Shown piece by piece: positions 17,079 through 26,161 of a stretch of 64,000 nucleotides of DNA (positions are counted from its first letter, which is position 1; each line of letters starts with the position of its first letter). The position numbers and the translations under genes are program-made. The notes beneath the pieces are model-generated. The model made no database searches and was not told the origin of the DNA. It worked only from the letters and a program-made list of their open reading frames with translations. The stretch lies in the NCBI RefSeq assembly GCF_009688945.1, contig NZ_AP021874.1, positions 6,014,001 to 6,078,000 of the forward strand, given 5' to 3'. This DNA is from Desulfosarcina alkanivorans. GTDB taxonomy: Bacteria > Desulfobacterota > Desulfobacteria > Desulfobacterales > Desulfosarcinaceae.

Positions 17079-18801
17079 CCTAAACGAGGCGATTTTGGTT
17101 TTGAACAGAAGTATCCTGGTAAAACACGGTAGAAAAAGCGGAATCGGCTGAGAATTTGAGACTATTTCTCCGGACAAGCCGTCCTGACCGAGTTTATTTC
17201 AGGCATATGTTCACATTTCTCTGCTTTTACGCGCACCCCTCCGCCGGTTTTACTCCGAATTTTGTTTTCCTGCCGGTTATGCGATAACCGGCGCTGTGCG
17301 GCACCGTTCGAACAGGTCCGGCAAGCGGAGGCTTGCCGCACAGGCCTTGGATACCTTCAAAATCGTTTCTCCACTGTGGGATACAATCTTGCCGGCGATA
17401 TCGATCAGCCGTCTGCGCACCGTGGAGGCATAGGAACCGATCGATAATACCGGCGCACTGACATCTTGTTTAAACGATTCGAGCAGAAAATGACCGACCA
17501 GCATCATATAGTACCAGGCTGCATTGGGAGCGAATCGTTTGAAAGGCAGTTGTTCGTGACCGAAATCCTTCAACGCCCGGTTGGCCAATTCGTCGCTGCC
17601 GCGTTCATGATAGCAGGCGACGAGCCCATTGGTGGTCAGATATTCCACCGCCCCAGCTTTTTCCAGCATACCGTCGATCGCCTGGCCTTGACCGATGTTG
17701 GTGATAATGACGGTATCAGGGCGAAAGCCGGGAAGGTAAAGCTGTTTGCTGTCATCGTGCATCAACCGACAAAAAATCGCGCGGCGGAACCGTTTCCAGT
17801 TGCCTTGCCGGCAACCGAACTCGGCATATTGCCAGGCTTTCTTCTTGCCGGATTCGAACCGTTTCCACTTGGACGAATCCCAGTTGTCCGCCATATGCTT
17901 GATGTCTTTATACACCTTGCCGCCGCAGGCATAACCGACATGAAGCGTTTCGCAAATCTCGAAGATTTTCTGGTCGAAAAACCCGCTGTCCATGCGGATG
18001 ATAATCGGCACATCCCCACGGTATTCGCATCTGATTTTAAGAACCATGTGCCGGATCATATTCAGGACCGTATCGCCGTGATTGGAATGTTTGTCCCCAC
18101 TACGAAACACCGCATCGACAATGAAGCGCCCCCAATTCATCTGCAGGGGCTGAAAGCCCTTTTTCTTCTTGTATGTGGGCTTCACGCCGTGCCGGCATTT
18201 TGCATCGTCATTGTCCATGACCATCGTATCGATACCCAATTCGATCACATCGGGTTGCGTAATCCGCAGACGCCAGATGAAAAGGGTCTGCAAAAGGCGG
18301 CGGAACAAAAAGACGCGCGTCCAGGCGAATGCTTTGAAAAAGCGTTTGATTTGATGAGAAGAGGCCATGTCTTCGATTGGCGTCTCAATGCTGCCGGCAT
18401 AGCCTTCATCACGGGAAATCTGGTCGAAGTATGCCAGGCGCCGACTGGTTCCATCGGCAAAAAAGCAGAGAACTTGTTTGAAAAGCTCTGTAATCTCAAT
18501 TCCTTTTCGGTTTTTTCGGATGGATCCGAACCAGCGGTCGAACCAGCCAAAAACTTGAATGCCGTGCATATACGCCACGAACAGGGCCAGCCCGGCTCTT
18601 CCGGTCAACCGGTCGGAAGTCGTTTCGATGCGTCGAATTTTGAGTTCATTTTGTCGGTAGTTTTTGCTATGCTTGCTCATAGAGTCCTTTACCTATTGGG
18701 TGTGTTTACGCTTGTTGTAAACTTGGCGGTTTTTAACAAGCATTATAACACGTTATCCAATTTTAAAGGACTCTTTTTTTATGAAAATCGCGTATTTTAG
18801 G
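17079..18801 (-). mobile_element. IS1380-family insertion sequence, copy 1
   Basis: A 1723-bp element with ends CCTAAACGAGGCGATTTT / GAAAATCGCGTATTTTAGG (imperfect inverted repeats starting CCTAAA) and a 5-bp target duplication TAAAT (17074-17078 and 18802-18806). It is inserted in the GyrI-like gene, with the transposase on the minus strand. Confidence 0.9.
17277..18680 (-). CDS. IS1380-family transposase (copy 1)
   Basis: 467 aa, full length. The family-typical block GFQPLQMNWGRFIVDAVF and the following RSGDKHSNHGDT are present, as are the catalytic acidic residues in TMVMDNDDAKC (first Asp) and IRMDSGFFD (second Asp). It is about 95 percent identical by eye to copy 2 at 24019. It mobilises its own element by DDE chemistry. 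Confidence 0.92.
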   Translation of the reverse strand: MSKHSKNYRQNELKIRRIETTSDRLTGRAGLALFVAYMHGIQVFGWFDRWFGSIRKNRKGIEITELFKQVLCFFADGTSRRLAYFDQISRDEGYAGSIETPIEDMASSHQIKRFFKAFAWTRVFLFRRLLQTLFIWRLRITQPDVIELGIDTMVMDNDDAKCRHGVKPTYKKKKGFQPLQMNWGRFIVDAVFRSGDKHSNHGDTVLNMIRHMVLKIRCEYRGDVPIIIRMDSGFFDQKIFEICETLHVGYACGGKVYKDIKHMADNWDSSKWKRFESGKKKAWQYAEFGCRQGNWKRFRRAIFCRLMHDDSKQLYLPGFRPDTVIITNIGQGQAIDGMLEKAGAVEYLTTNGLVACYHERGSDELANRALKDFGHEQLPFKRFAPNAAWYYMMLVGHFLLESFKQDVSAPVLSIGSYASTVRRRLIDIAGKIVSHSGETILKVSKACAASLRLPDLFERCRTAPVIA

Positions 18802-19352
18802 TAAATATTACACAATAAATGGAAACGGGAATCCAAACAGTTCATTTTTCGGAGAGTGCATTGAGGCATTGTATGCCACTTCTTACGCAATTAGGATGTC
18901 GTACAAAAAAGGTTTAGAACCTGAAAATTTTTATGAATATACGGTGTACCCCCTGGAAGGCATTTGGGATATTTCTGAAAAGGCAAAAGAATCATTTGAC
19001 GGAACATTAGATAAGAACGAACTTGTCTTTACTCTGATGATTAGGCAACCCGATTTTGTCAACCGAGAATACGCCGTAAAAGCAAAAGAATGGGCTGAAA
19101 AGAAAAAATCCAATCCTCTTATTGAAAAACTTAAATTCAAGGAACTATCTGATGGAAAATGCGTACAAATGATGCATCTTGGTAGTTATGATAACGAACA
19201 GGTATCATTTGATATTATGGAAGAATTTTGTTCGCAAAATAATTTAAAACGGAAATCAAAACAGCATAAAGAAATATATATTTCTGACCCAAGAAAAGTA
19301 GACCCAGAAAAATTAAAAACGGTTTTACGTTTTGAAGTTGAATAAAAAAATC

Positions 19353-19597
19353 ACATAACCATGCTTTTGCAGCGGAGCGCAAAAAGCGCGCGCCCGCTGA
19401 AAAGCGACGATAAGCTGGACCGCTCCGCGCTCCAGCTTATCGTCGCCGGCTGCTTCGCCATGGGCCTGAACTTGTCGCGCTGCGCGCTCCACTTATCAGG
19501 CCCATGGAGCCGACTGCGATTCTCGCCTCCGGCCCGAAATAAAAACCATTTCGTCCCGGAGCCTGCGAGTCTCGCGGCTCATCCGGCGACGTTAGCT
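19353..19597 (+). repeat. attC plus full composite module (copy F)
   Basis: R'' box ACATAAC (19353-19359), stem GCTTTTGCAGCGGAGCGC / GCGCGCGCCCGCTGAAAAGC with an AAAAA loop, module from GATAAGC (19409) including both nested hairpins, and R' box GTTAGCT (19591-19597). Confidence 0.8.
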
Positions 19598-19614
19598 ATG
19601 GGCATTGAAATGTG

Positions 19615-21178
19615 GTAAGCATTCACGGGGTACTTTGATGGTCCGATTGGCTTCGCAAGTCCCCGAAATCAATACACAAAAGTAAGGTTCCTAACCATCT
19701 GGAATAATTCAAAATAAATCTAGATTTTTCTTTTTGGCTATGATAGGGTGCTTTTCATGGCACTCAAAAGACCTTTTTCGGAACTCGATTGGCAACTGAC
19801 GCCAGAGCCGGTGCGTCATTACATCATGGCTCTGGAACGGACGCTTTTCGATATGGAACAGCGGATTGCACTCCACGAAAAACGGCTCGAGAAGCTCGAG
19901 GTTCGGACCCGGAAAAATTCTCACAACTCCAGCAAGTCACCGTCTTCCGATCCACCTTTTGCGAGGAAGAAGAGAAAGCAAAAAAAGAGCAAAAAGGCTA
20001 AAGGCGGTCAGAAAGGCCATAAGCCGCACCAGCAGCAAGTGCTGGACCCGACCGAGAGCTATTGGTTGACCCCGCAACGTTGCTCATGCGGGCATTCGGC
20101 TTTCGATCAGGAAAAGATGAAAACGTTTTACGTACATCAACATATTGAGCTTCCCGAAATCGAAATGCAAGTCAATCACTATCTTCTCCAGCAATGCGAT
20201 TGCCCTAACTGCGGTAACGTGGTCAAAGCCATGCTGCCACCTGAGATGTCCACCGGTTACGGTCCTCGTTTTACCGCCTTTATCGGTGAACTGAGCGGCA
20301 TCAAGGGCATGAGCCGAAACGATGTCAAAAAGTTGTGCGAATCTGTATTAGACATTCCCATTGCCACCGGAACCATCCAGAAAATTGTCGACCGCACCTC
20401 AAATGCGCTATTGCCAGTCTACGAACGCATCGGCCAGATCGCCCGACGCTTTTGGTGTAACTACATCGACGAAACATCCTGGTTTAAGCAAAATGATCTG
20501 CACTGGCTGTGGGCCATGGTAAATGAACGGGTGGCATTTTATCGTATCGACCCACACCGGTCTAAGGCGGCCTTCGAAAACTTAATCCAGGATTGGAACG
20601 GCATTCTGGTCAGTGATGGATACGGCCTATACCAAAAATGGGTGCACCGCCAAACCTGCCTGGCTCACCTGATCCGCAAGGCCGATGCCCTGACGGAAAG
20701 AAAGAAACCCGACCTTCGCCGCTTCGGAGAAATCGTCGCCGCCTGGCTGAGGCAACTGGTATCGTTTGCCAAAGAACCTCCCGACTCAAAACAGTGGTCG
20801 GATTTTTATACGTTCTTCTTGTTCACCGTCTCCCTTTGGGAGGAGGACAAGACCGATGCTGGTAGACTTGCCCGTCAGATCGTACGGGAAATGGACAGTC
20901 TGTGGACCTTTCTCGATCACCATGGCGTCGAACCTACAAATAATCGCGCTGAGCGGGCCTTACGTTTTGGTGTGCTGTGGCGAAAACGCAGTCTGGGAAC
21001 CCAAAGCGAAAAGGGTAATCGGTGGGTCGAGCGGATCTTGTCACTGAAAGAGACCTGCCGTTTAAATGAAAAGCCCACGTTCCCATTTCTCGTGGAATGT
21101 ATTGCTTCCTACTTTCGTAATATAATGCCTGACCTTTCCTGGATTTGATTCATACGGGAATATCCCGTGAACGCGTAC
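19615..21178 (+). mobile_element. IS66-family element (single-ORF type), copy 1
   Basis: A 1564-bp element with ends GTAAGCATTCACGGGGTAC and GATATTCCCGTGAACGCGTAC (complement of GTACGCGTTCACGGGATA). Only the tnpC-type gene is present, with no tnpA or tnpB. No 8-bp duplication flanks this copy (left GAAATGTG, right GATAATGA), unlike copy 2, pointing to a deletion or recombination at one side. Confidence 0.85.
19757..21148 (+). CDS. IS66-family transposase (copy 1)
   Basis: About 463 aa. Features in order: an N-terminal coiled segment ending RKNSHNSSKSPSSD, a lysine-rich linker, a zinc-finger-like domain (CSCGH...CDCPNCGN), and a DDE core with NYIDETSWFKQ, ILVSDGYGLYQKW and EPTNNRAERALRFGVLWRK. 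The ATG at 19757 (MALKRPF) is the likely start. Differs from copy 2 at only a few residues (for example Ser for Pro in the SSKxPSSD motif). Confidence 0.92.
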   Translation: MALKRPFSELDWQLTPEPVRHYIMALERTLFDMEQRIALHEKRLEKLEVRTRKNSHNSSKSPSSDPPFARKKRKQKKSKKAKGGQKGHKPHQQQVLDPTESYWLTPQRCSCGHSAFDQEKMKTFYVHQHIELPEIEMQVNHYLLQQCDCPNCGNVVKAMLPPEMSTGYGPRFTAFIGELSGIKGMSRNDVKKLCESVLDIPIATGTIQKIVDRTSNALLPVYERIGQIARRFWCNYIDETSWFKQNDLHWLWAMVNERVAFYRIDPHRSKAAFENLIQDWNGILVSDGYGLYQKWVHRQTCLAHLIRKADALTERKKPDLRRFGEIVAAWLRQLVSFAKEPPDSKQWSDFYTFFLFTVSLWEEDKTDAGRLARQIVREMDSLWTFLDHHGVEPTNNRAERALRFGVLWRKRSLGTQSEKGNRWVERILSLKETCRLNEKPTFPFLVECIASYFRNIMPDLSWI

Positions 21179-21263
21179 GATAATGAAATGGAAAATATGC
21201 GTTATTATTTAAATATTAAGAAATGACATTAGAAAAACAAATCATTATAAAACAATCGCTAAC
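21179..21263 (+). other. Cassette remnant with attC R'' box
   Basis: Short AT-rich segment after IS66 ending with a GCTAAC box (21258-21263). The IS110 element begins immediately after this AAC. The stretch encodes at most a tiny peptide (MENMRYYLNIKK) and is probably the 3' end of a cassette mostly deleted by IS66. Confidence 0.5.
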
Positions 21264-21797
21264 ATCTATATGGCCTCCGGTTGTCAAGGAAAAAACTTCT
21301 CTCATGGATCGGAATAATCAATTTCTAAGCGAACCTCTTCCGTCTCTTTTCTCGGATTCCTTGACAAGCAATTCGTTGGTTCCGGCTTGCGTCTTCGGTC
21401 GCGAGCGTCAGCGCGTTTGGATAACGCGTCTGCACCAAACATCTATCAGGATTGACTGATTTGCCAGATGGTTCTTTGACAATCAGCGTGCCACCTTAAG
21501 GCGGCTTCAGAATATATTTCGATTCCCTTATTCCGGCGCAGTCAAAGGTATCGGCTCGTCCGACGGGCGGACGTCCAGTTAGGGTGTCACTCGGATAAGG
21601 GGCAGAACACGATCACCACCGGTCAAGCTATCCGTATGCGTGGATGGAACCGAAAGGTGCCGCCAATCAAAGCATTGAGCTTCGGGCATCGGGTCCACTC
21701 TTTTTTCGCAGTCGGGCTGCATGTCTTAAATCGAGAGACTCAGATCCGCCCGTTTGATCTCAGTTATGCGATAAGTTGACACCTTCCGGTTCCACAT

Positions 21798-22841
21798 CTA
21801 TTGATCGAAGAATCGTTTCATGTTGAACGCCTCCTTGTTTTTGAGCATAAAGTAAATGGCCCGGCCCAGCTTGTGGGTGAAGATTCCCAGAGCCTTGCCT
21901 TTATTGTATTTGTGTTCCAGTTTGGAAACGAAATACTTTGCCTGGGATGAATCCCTGAGCATGAGGATCGCGGCTTCCTTGATCGCCCATTTGAGATGGT
22001 GGTTGCCGATCTTCTTGTTGCTGTGCCCGGCCCACTTGCCGTCGGACTCTTTTACCGGCCGGATCAGCCTGGCATAGGATGAGAAATCCTGTACCCTGGG
22101 AAACCGCCTGACATCATGGACCTCGTACAGGATTACCAGGGCCAGGATCTGCCCGACACCGGGGATTGAGCGCAGCAGATATAAAGTGTGGTAATCATGC
22201 TGGCGGGCGGTTTTTTCGATATGCCATTCAAGCTTTTTAAGAATCTGATTCATGGCATCGATCATGGCCAAGTCGACTTCGATGCTCTTTCTGACAGCCG
22301 GGTCTTCAAACCTTTCGGCGACACCGCCATGGTTGTATTTGCGTGACAATTTTTTCCTGAACGCCGGCAGGTTGTACTGGGTATTGGTGTTGTTAATATG
22401 GGCTACCAGTTCGCTGCATCGTCTCGACAGATACATGCGCCGGCGCAGCAGATCCCGTGTTGCCCGCCACTTGGCCGGATAGGGATAAGCGGTGGGAAAA
22501 TTGCCGCCTTTGAGTAACATGGCGAGTTTGTAAGAATCGATTTTATCGTTTTTGGTTTTGCCGCCGTGGATGGCTTTCATGTATAATGCGTGTCCAAGGA
22601 CGAAATCGATTTTGTGATCGGCGCACAGATCGGCCAGCCAGTACCAGCAGAAGACACATTCAACACCGACAACAACGTCTTCGATAAACGGGAACACCAG
22701 TTCGAAAAAGAGTTCCGGGTCGGTTTTGATATTCAGGTGAACAACAATTTTTCCTTTATGGTCGAGGATGCAGACATACATTTTCCTGGCATGCAGATCG
22801 ACACCGCAGTAATACTTGTGCTGTCGGTTGTAAAATTTCAT
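21798..22841 (-). CDS. IS110-family DEDD transposase (copy 1)
   Basis: The start is the ATG at 22841 (MKFYNRQHKYYCG) with AAAGGAGG 6 nt upstream; the frame is open further but has no better start. 347 aa. N-terminal RuvC-like DEDD domain: YCGVDLHARKMYVC (first Asp), VVGVECVFCWYWLADL (Glu), KTKNDKIDSYKLAMLL (Asp pair). C-terminal Tnp20-type domain with SIPGVGQILALVIL, FSSYARLIRPVKESDGK and KKIGNHHLKWAIKEAA; the catalytic Ser of IS110 lies in this region. It acts with an RNA guide encoded in the element's non-coding end. Confidence 0.93.
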   Translation of the reverse strand: MKFYNRQHKYYCGVDLHARKMYVCILDHKGKIVVHLNIKTDPELFFELVFPFIEDVVVGVECVFCWYWLADLCADHKIDFVLGHALYMKAIHGGKTKNDKIDSYKLAMLLKGGNFPTAYPYPAKWRATRDLLRRRMYLSRRCSELVAHINNTNTQYNLPAFRKKLSRKYNHGGVAERFEDPAVRKSIEVDLAMIDAMNQILKKLEWHIEKTARQHDYHTLYLLRSIPGVGQILALVILYEVHDVRRFPRVQDFSSYARLIRPVKESDGKWAGHSNKKIGNHHLKWAIKEAAILMLRDSSQAKYFVSKLEHKYNKGKALGIFTHKLGRAIYFMLKNKEAFNMKRFFDQ

Positions 22842-23034
22842 GATGTGCCTCCTTTTGCTTGGGTAAGTATTTGTTAGGGGTAACAAAAGTTTACCGTTGC
22901 AAGTGAAAGGGGGCAACCCATCATCATGTTTTCTGTTCGAGAATGGGGTATTAAAAAGCTCGTCGGAGAACAGGAAATATGATGATGGGTTTACACGACA
23001 GCCCCGTTTCTTTGGGAGGCCATAACTAGTATCA
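22842..23034 (-). ncRNA. Candidate bridge RNA region of IS110 copy 1
   Basis: This non-coding end holds a long inverted repeat, ACCCATCATCATGTTTTCTGTTC...GAACAGGAAATATGATGATGGGT (split here for length), upstream of the transposase. In IS110-group elements the bridge RNA is encoded upstream of the transposase, in IS1111-group elements downstream, so the 530-bp region at 21264-21797 is the alternative location. The call rests on structure and family knowledge only. Confidence 0.3.
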
Positions 23035-23161
23035 ACTGCTTACACACGGACCGGGCGGGCAATTGCATTTTTCTGAAACACTACATTTGCTTTTATTGCA
23101 ATCTTTTTTTGAAGATCTGTACAAGCACAACCCGCCCGTCAGGTGAAGCGAAACGTTAGGA
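23035..23161 (+). other. attC remainder after IS110 copy 1
   Basis: Begins ACTGCTTACACACGGACCGGGCGGGC and ends with the complementary arm CCCGCCCGTCAGG.GAAGCG and R' box GTTAGGA (23155-23161). With the GCTAAC box at 21258 it forms one attC split by the IS. Confidence 0.7.
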
Positions 23162-23169
23162 AGGGAATC

Positions 23170-23574
23170 ATGAAACCGAAAATCAGCATTATCACGCTTG
23201 GTGTGGGGGATCTGGAGAGGGCCACTCGCTTCTATGGCGAAGGTCTCGGTCTGCCAAAGCACGACTTTGAAGGCGGCAATATATCCTTTTTCAGTCTGGA
23301 AGGAACCTGGCTAGCGCTCTACCCGCGGGAAGAGCTGGCCAAGGACATCGGGTTAGCCGATCCCGCTCAGGTTGGCTTTTCCGGTATTACACTGGCTCAC
23401 AATGTTGAAAGCAAATCAGAAGTTGATGCTGTCCTTAGTCAGGCAGTATCCGCAGGCGCGCAACTTATTAAACCAGCGGCGGAGGTTTTCTGGGGCGGTT
23501 ACTCCGGTTACTTTCAAGATCCGGAAGGTCATTACTGGGAAGTAGCCTACAACCCTTATCAGGATCTGACGTAA
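23170..23574 (+). CDS. VOC family (glyoxalase/bleomycin-resistance-like) protein
   Basis: The ATG at 23170 follows AAGGGA and an R' box by 9 nt; the frame extends upstream into attC and is not used. The 134-aa protein has two beta-alpha-beta-beta-beta modules: ISIITLGVGDLERATRFYGEGLGLP at the N-terminus (two halves of the first module) and SGYFQDPEGHYWEVAYNPY at the end, where the Glu of WEV is the usual metal ligand. Such proteins bind or degrade small molecules such as methylglyoxal adducts, fosfomycin or bleomycin. It is a single-gene cassette. Confidence 0.85.
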   Translation: MKPKISIITLGVGDLERATRFYGEGLGLPKHDFEGGNISFFSLEGTWLALYPREELAKDIGLADPAQVGFSGITLAHNVESKSEVDAVLSQAVSAGAQLIKPAAEVFWGGYSGYFQDPEGHYWEVAYNPYQDLT

Positions 23575-23594
23575 TGGCGGAACCATCGGCAGTT

Positions 23595-23677
23595 CCTAAC
23601 AATCACAGGCACGGCGTCGGCTACTACATTGCGGCTTCGCCTCCATTCCGTAGCCGCGCGTGCTGTTGGCGTTATAA
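23595..23677 (+). other. attC site (VOC to vanX copy 2)
   Basis: R'' box TCCTAAC (23595-23601), stem CAGGCACGGC.TCGGCTAC / GTAGCCGCGCGTGCTG with a 25-nt loop, R' box GTTATAA (23671-23677). Homology with the first vanX copy begins exactly at this R' box. Confidence 0.85.
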
Positions 23678-23897
23678 ATCAATATGAATATTTCCAAAAC
23701 ATATATACTGCTCATAAGTGTGGTTCTTGTATTTATTGCAAGGGCCACTTGTCATGCAAATGAAACTGAAAAGAAGTTCATTGAGGCAGGACTAGTTGAT
23801 ATCCATACCATTGATGAATCGATTCGAGTTGATCTCGTGAATTCCGATTCTGATAAAAACTATTTCAGGGAGAATTTTTATGATGGCCTTAATAAGG

Positions 23898-25621
23898 CCT
23901 AAAATACGCGATTTTCACAAAAAAAGAGTCCTCTAAAATTGGATAATGTGTTATAATACTTGTTAAAAACCACCATGTTTACAACAAGCGTAAACACACC
24001 CAATAGGTAAAGGACTCTATGAGTAAGCATAGCAAAAACTACCGACAAAGTGAACTCAAAATCCAACGCATCGAAACGACGTCCGACCGGTTGACCGGAA
24101 GAGCCGGGCTGGCCCTGTTCGTGGCGTATATGCACGGCATTCAGGTTTTTGGCTGGTTCGACCGCTGGTTTGGATCCATCCGCAAGAACCGAAAAGGCCT
24201 TGCCATTACAGAACTTTTCAAACAAGTGCTCTGCTTTTTCGCCGATGGGACCAGTCGGCGCCTGGCATATTTCGACCAGATTTCTCGCGATGAGGGCTAT
24301 GCCGGCAGCATAGAGACGCCAACTGAAGACATGGCCTCTTCTCATCAAATCAAACGTTTTTTCAAAGCATTCGCCTGGACTCGCGTGTTTTTGTTCCGGC
24401 GCCTTTTGCAGGCCCTTTTCATCTGGCGTCTGCGGATTACGCAACCCGATGTGATCGAATTGGGTATCGATACGATGGTCATGGACAATGACGATGCAAA
24501 ATGCCGGCACGGCGTGAAGCCCACCTACAAGAAGAAAAAGGGCTTTCAACCCCTGCAAATGAATTGGGGACGTTTGATTGTCGATGCGGTGTTTCGCAGT
24601 GGGGACAAACATTCCAATCATGGCGATACGGTCCTGAATATGATCCGGCACATGGTTCTTAAAATCAGATGCGACTACCGTGGGGATGTGCCGATTATCA
24701 TCCGCATGGACAGCGGGTTTTTCGACCAGAAAATCTTCGAGCTTTGCGAAAGGCTTCATGTCGGTTATGTCTGCGGCGGCAAAGTGTATAAAGACATCAA
24801 GCAAATGGCGGACAACTGGGATGCGTCCAAATGGAAACGGTTCGAATCCGGAAAGAAGAAAGCCTGGAAATACGCCGAGTTCGGTATCCGGCAAGGCAAC
24901 TGGAAACAATTCCGCCGCGCGATTTTTTGTCGGTTGATGCACGATAACAGCAAACAGCTTTACCTTCCGGGATTTCGGCCTGACACCATCATCGTCACCA
25001 ACATCGGTCAAGGTCAGGCGATCGACGGTATGCTGGAAAACGCCGGAGCGGTGGAATATCTGACCACCAATGGGCTCGTCGCCTGCTATCATGAACGCGG
25101 CAGCGACGAATTGGCCAACCGGGCGTTGAAGGATTTCGGTCACGAACAACTGCCTTTCAAACGATTCGCCCCCAATGCAGCCTGGTATTATATGATGCTG
25201 GTCGGTCATTTTCTGCTCGAGTCGTTTAAAGAAGATGTCAGTGCGCCGGTATTATCGATTGGTTCCTATGCCTCCACGGTGCGTAGACGGCTGATCGATA
25301 TCGCCGGTAAAATCGTTTTCCACAGTGAGCAAACGGTCTTAAAGGTGACTAGGACCTGCCTGGAAAACCTACGCTTGCCGGAGTTGTTTGAACGGTGCCG
25401 CAAAGCGCCGGTTATCGAATAACCCGCAGGGAAAATAAAATTTGGAGTAAAACCGGTGGAGAGGTGTGCGCTAAAACAGGCTAAAATGCGCATATGACCA
25501 CAACAAATTCGGTCAGGATAGCTTGTCTGCAGAAATAGTATCAAATTCTCAGCAGAACCCGATTTCTCTACCATGTTTTACCAGAATACTTCTGTTCAAA
25601 ACCAAAATCGCCTCGTTTAGG
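23898..25621 (+). mobile_element. IS1380-family insertion sequence, copy 2
   Basis: A 1724-bp element in the opposite orientation to copy 1. Ends CCTAAAATACGCGATTTT and CAAAATCGCCTCGTTTAGG; 5-bp duplication TAAGG at 23893-23897 and 25622-25626. It differs from copy 1 mainly in the region downstream of the transposase. Confidence 0.92.
24019..25422 (+). CDS. IS1380-family transposase (copy 2)
   Basis: 467 aa, full length, with the same motif order as copy 1: SRRLAYFDQISRDEGYAG, TMVMDNDDAKC, GFQPLQMNWGRLIVDAVF, IRMDSGFFDQK. Amino-acid differences from copy 1 are scattered (for example GLAITEL for GIEITEL), so the two copies are not products of one very recent jump. Confidence 0.92.
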   Translation: MSKHSKNYRQSELKIQRIETTSDRLTGRAGLALFVAYMHGIQVFGWFDRWFGSIRKNRKGLAITELFKQVLCFFADGTSRRLAYFDQISRDEGYAGSIETPTEDMASSHQIKRFFKAFAWTRVFLFRRLLQALFIWRLRITQPDVIELGIDTMVMDNDDAKCRHGVKPTYKKKKGFQPLQMNWGRLIVDAVFRSGDKHSNHGDTVLNMIRHMVLKIRCDYRGDVPIIIRMDSGFFDQKIFELCERLHVGYVCGGKVYKDIKQMADNWDASKWKRFESGKKKAWKYAEFGIRQGNWKQFRRAIFCRLMHDNSKQLYLPGFRPDTIIVTNIGQGQAIDGMLENAGAVEYLTTNGLVACYHERGSDELANRALKDFGHEQLPFKRFAPNAAWYYMMLVGHFLLESFKEDVSAPVLSIGSYASTVRRRLIDIAGKIVFHSEQTVLKVTRTCLENLRLPELFERCRKAPVIE

Positions 25622-26091
25622 TAAGGCTTATCTCCGTAGAGAAGTCGCTCAAAAATTATCCATAGCTCAAAAAGAATTAAAATCTGAATTCCCCGATTAT
25701 TCAATTTTGGTCATGGATGCTGCTCGCCCAAGAAGTGTATCTCAACTTATGTATGATAAAATGAAGGGAACAAAGTTTGAAAAATTTGTTGCCAATCCTG
25801 ATAAAGGATCAATGCACAATTATGGTATCGCTGTTGATGTAACAATAGTTGATGGAAGTGATAAAGAAATTGATATGGGATTTACACCTTTTTACAATAG
25901 CAACCTTTCAATCTACTGGGGTTATGCAAAACTCAAGATGTTTGATCTTAGCGAAGCACAAAAGAAGAACCGGGAACTTCTATCGAAAACAATGAAAAAG
26001 GCCGGATTTTTTCCTCTAAGTTATGAATGGTGGCATTTTAACGGATTGCCAAAGGATCTGGCCCGCAAAAAATATAAAATAATTGAATAAT

Positions 26092-26152
26092 TTATAACAT
26101 TTTGCTGCACGGGAGCGCAAAAAGCGCGCGCCCCGTGAGCATAGCGTTGGGC
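26092..26152 (+). other. attC site (vanX copy 2 to SGNH)
   Basis: Identical to 2597-2657: TTATAAC box, GC-rich stem with AAAAA loop, GTTGGGC box. Confidence 0.8.
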
Positions 26153-26161
26153 AGCAAAACT

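Larger units (their letters stand above)
16994..19345 (+). pseudogene. GyrI-like small-molecule-binding protein, interrupted by IS1380
   Basis: The 5' exon (16994-17078, MKYEWRKKEKGIYLPPNKP) with AAAGGA upstream joins the 3' part (18807-19345) once the IS and its TAAAT duplication are removed, giving a continuous protein: ...VVIEIPIYK-YYTINGNGNPNSSFFGEC...ALRMSYKKG-type core and an EIYISDPRKVDPEKLKT ending. This layout matches GyrI-like (AraC effector-binding/SOUL-related) single-domain proteins of about 200 aa, which bind small hydrophobic molecules. The remaining downstream frame lacks its N-terminus. It was a single-gene cassette before the insertion. Confidence 0.85.
21264..23034 (-). mobile_element. 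IS110-family element at an attC site, copy 1
   Basis: A 1771-bp unit repeated at 32942-34712 with only a few differences. It starts ATCTATATGGCC right after the AAC of an R'' box and ends GGCCATAACTAGTATCA; no target duplication, as is usual for IS110. The remainder of the attC follows at 23035. Non-coding ends are about 530 bp (3' of the transposase) and about 190 bp (5' of it). Confidence 0.85.
23684..26090 (+). pseudogene. VanX-type dipeptidase, second copy, interrupted by IS1380
   Basis: Bases 23684-23897 and 25627-26090 correspond to 1918-2595 with no difference seen. The IS1380 element is inserted at codon 72 (GLNK|AYLR), duplicating TAAGG. The downstream frame (from 25707) retains the zinc motifs but lacks the signal peptide and the substrate region, so no active periplasmic enzyme is expected. 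Confidence 0.92.

Noticed and set aside
17466..18800. 444-aa ORF on the plus strand opposite the IS1380 transposase
   Set aside because: Antisense shadow of the transposase; the same long mirror frame appears in the other copy (23899-25209, minus). No ribosome-binding site or family motifs.
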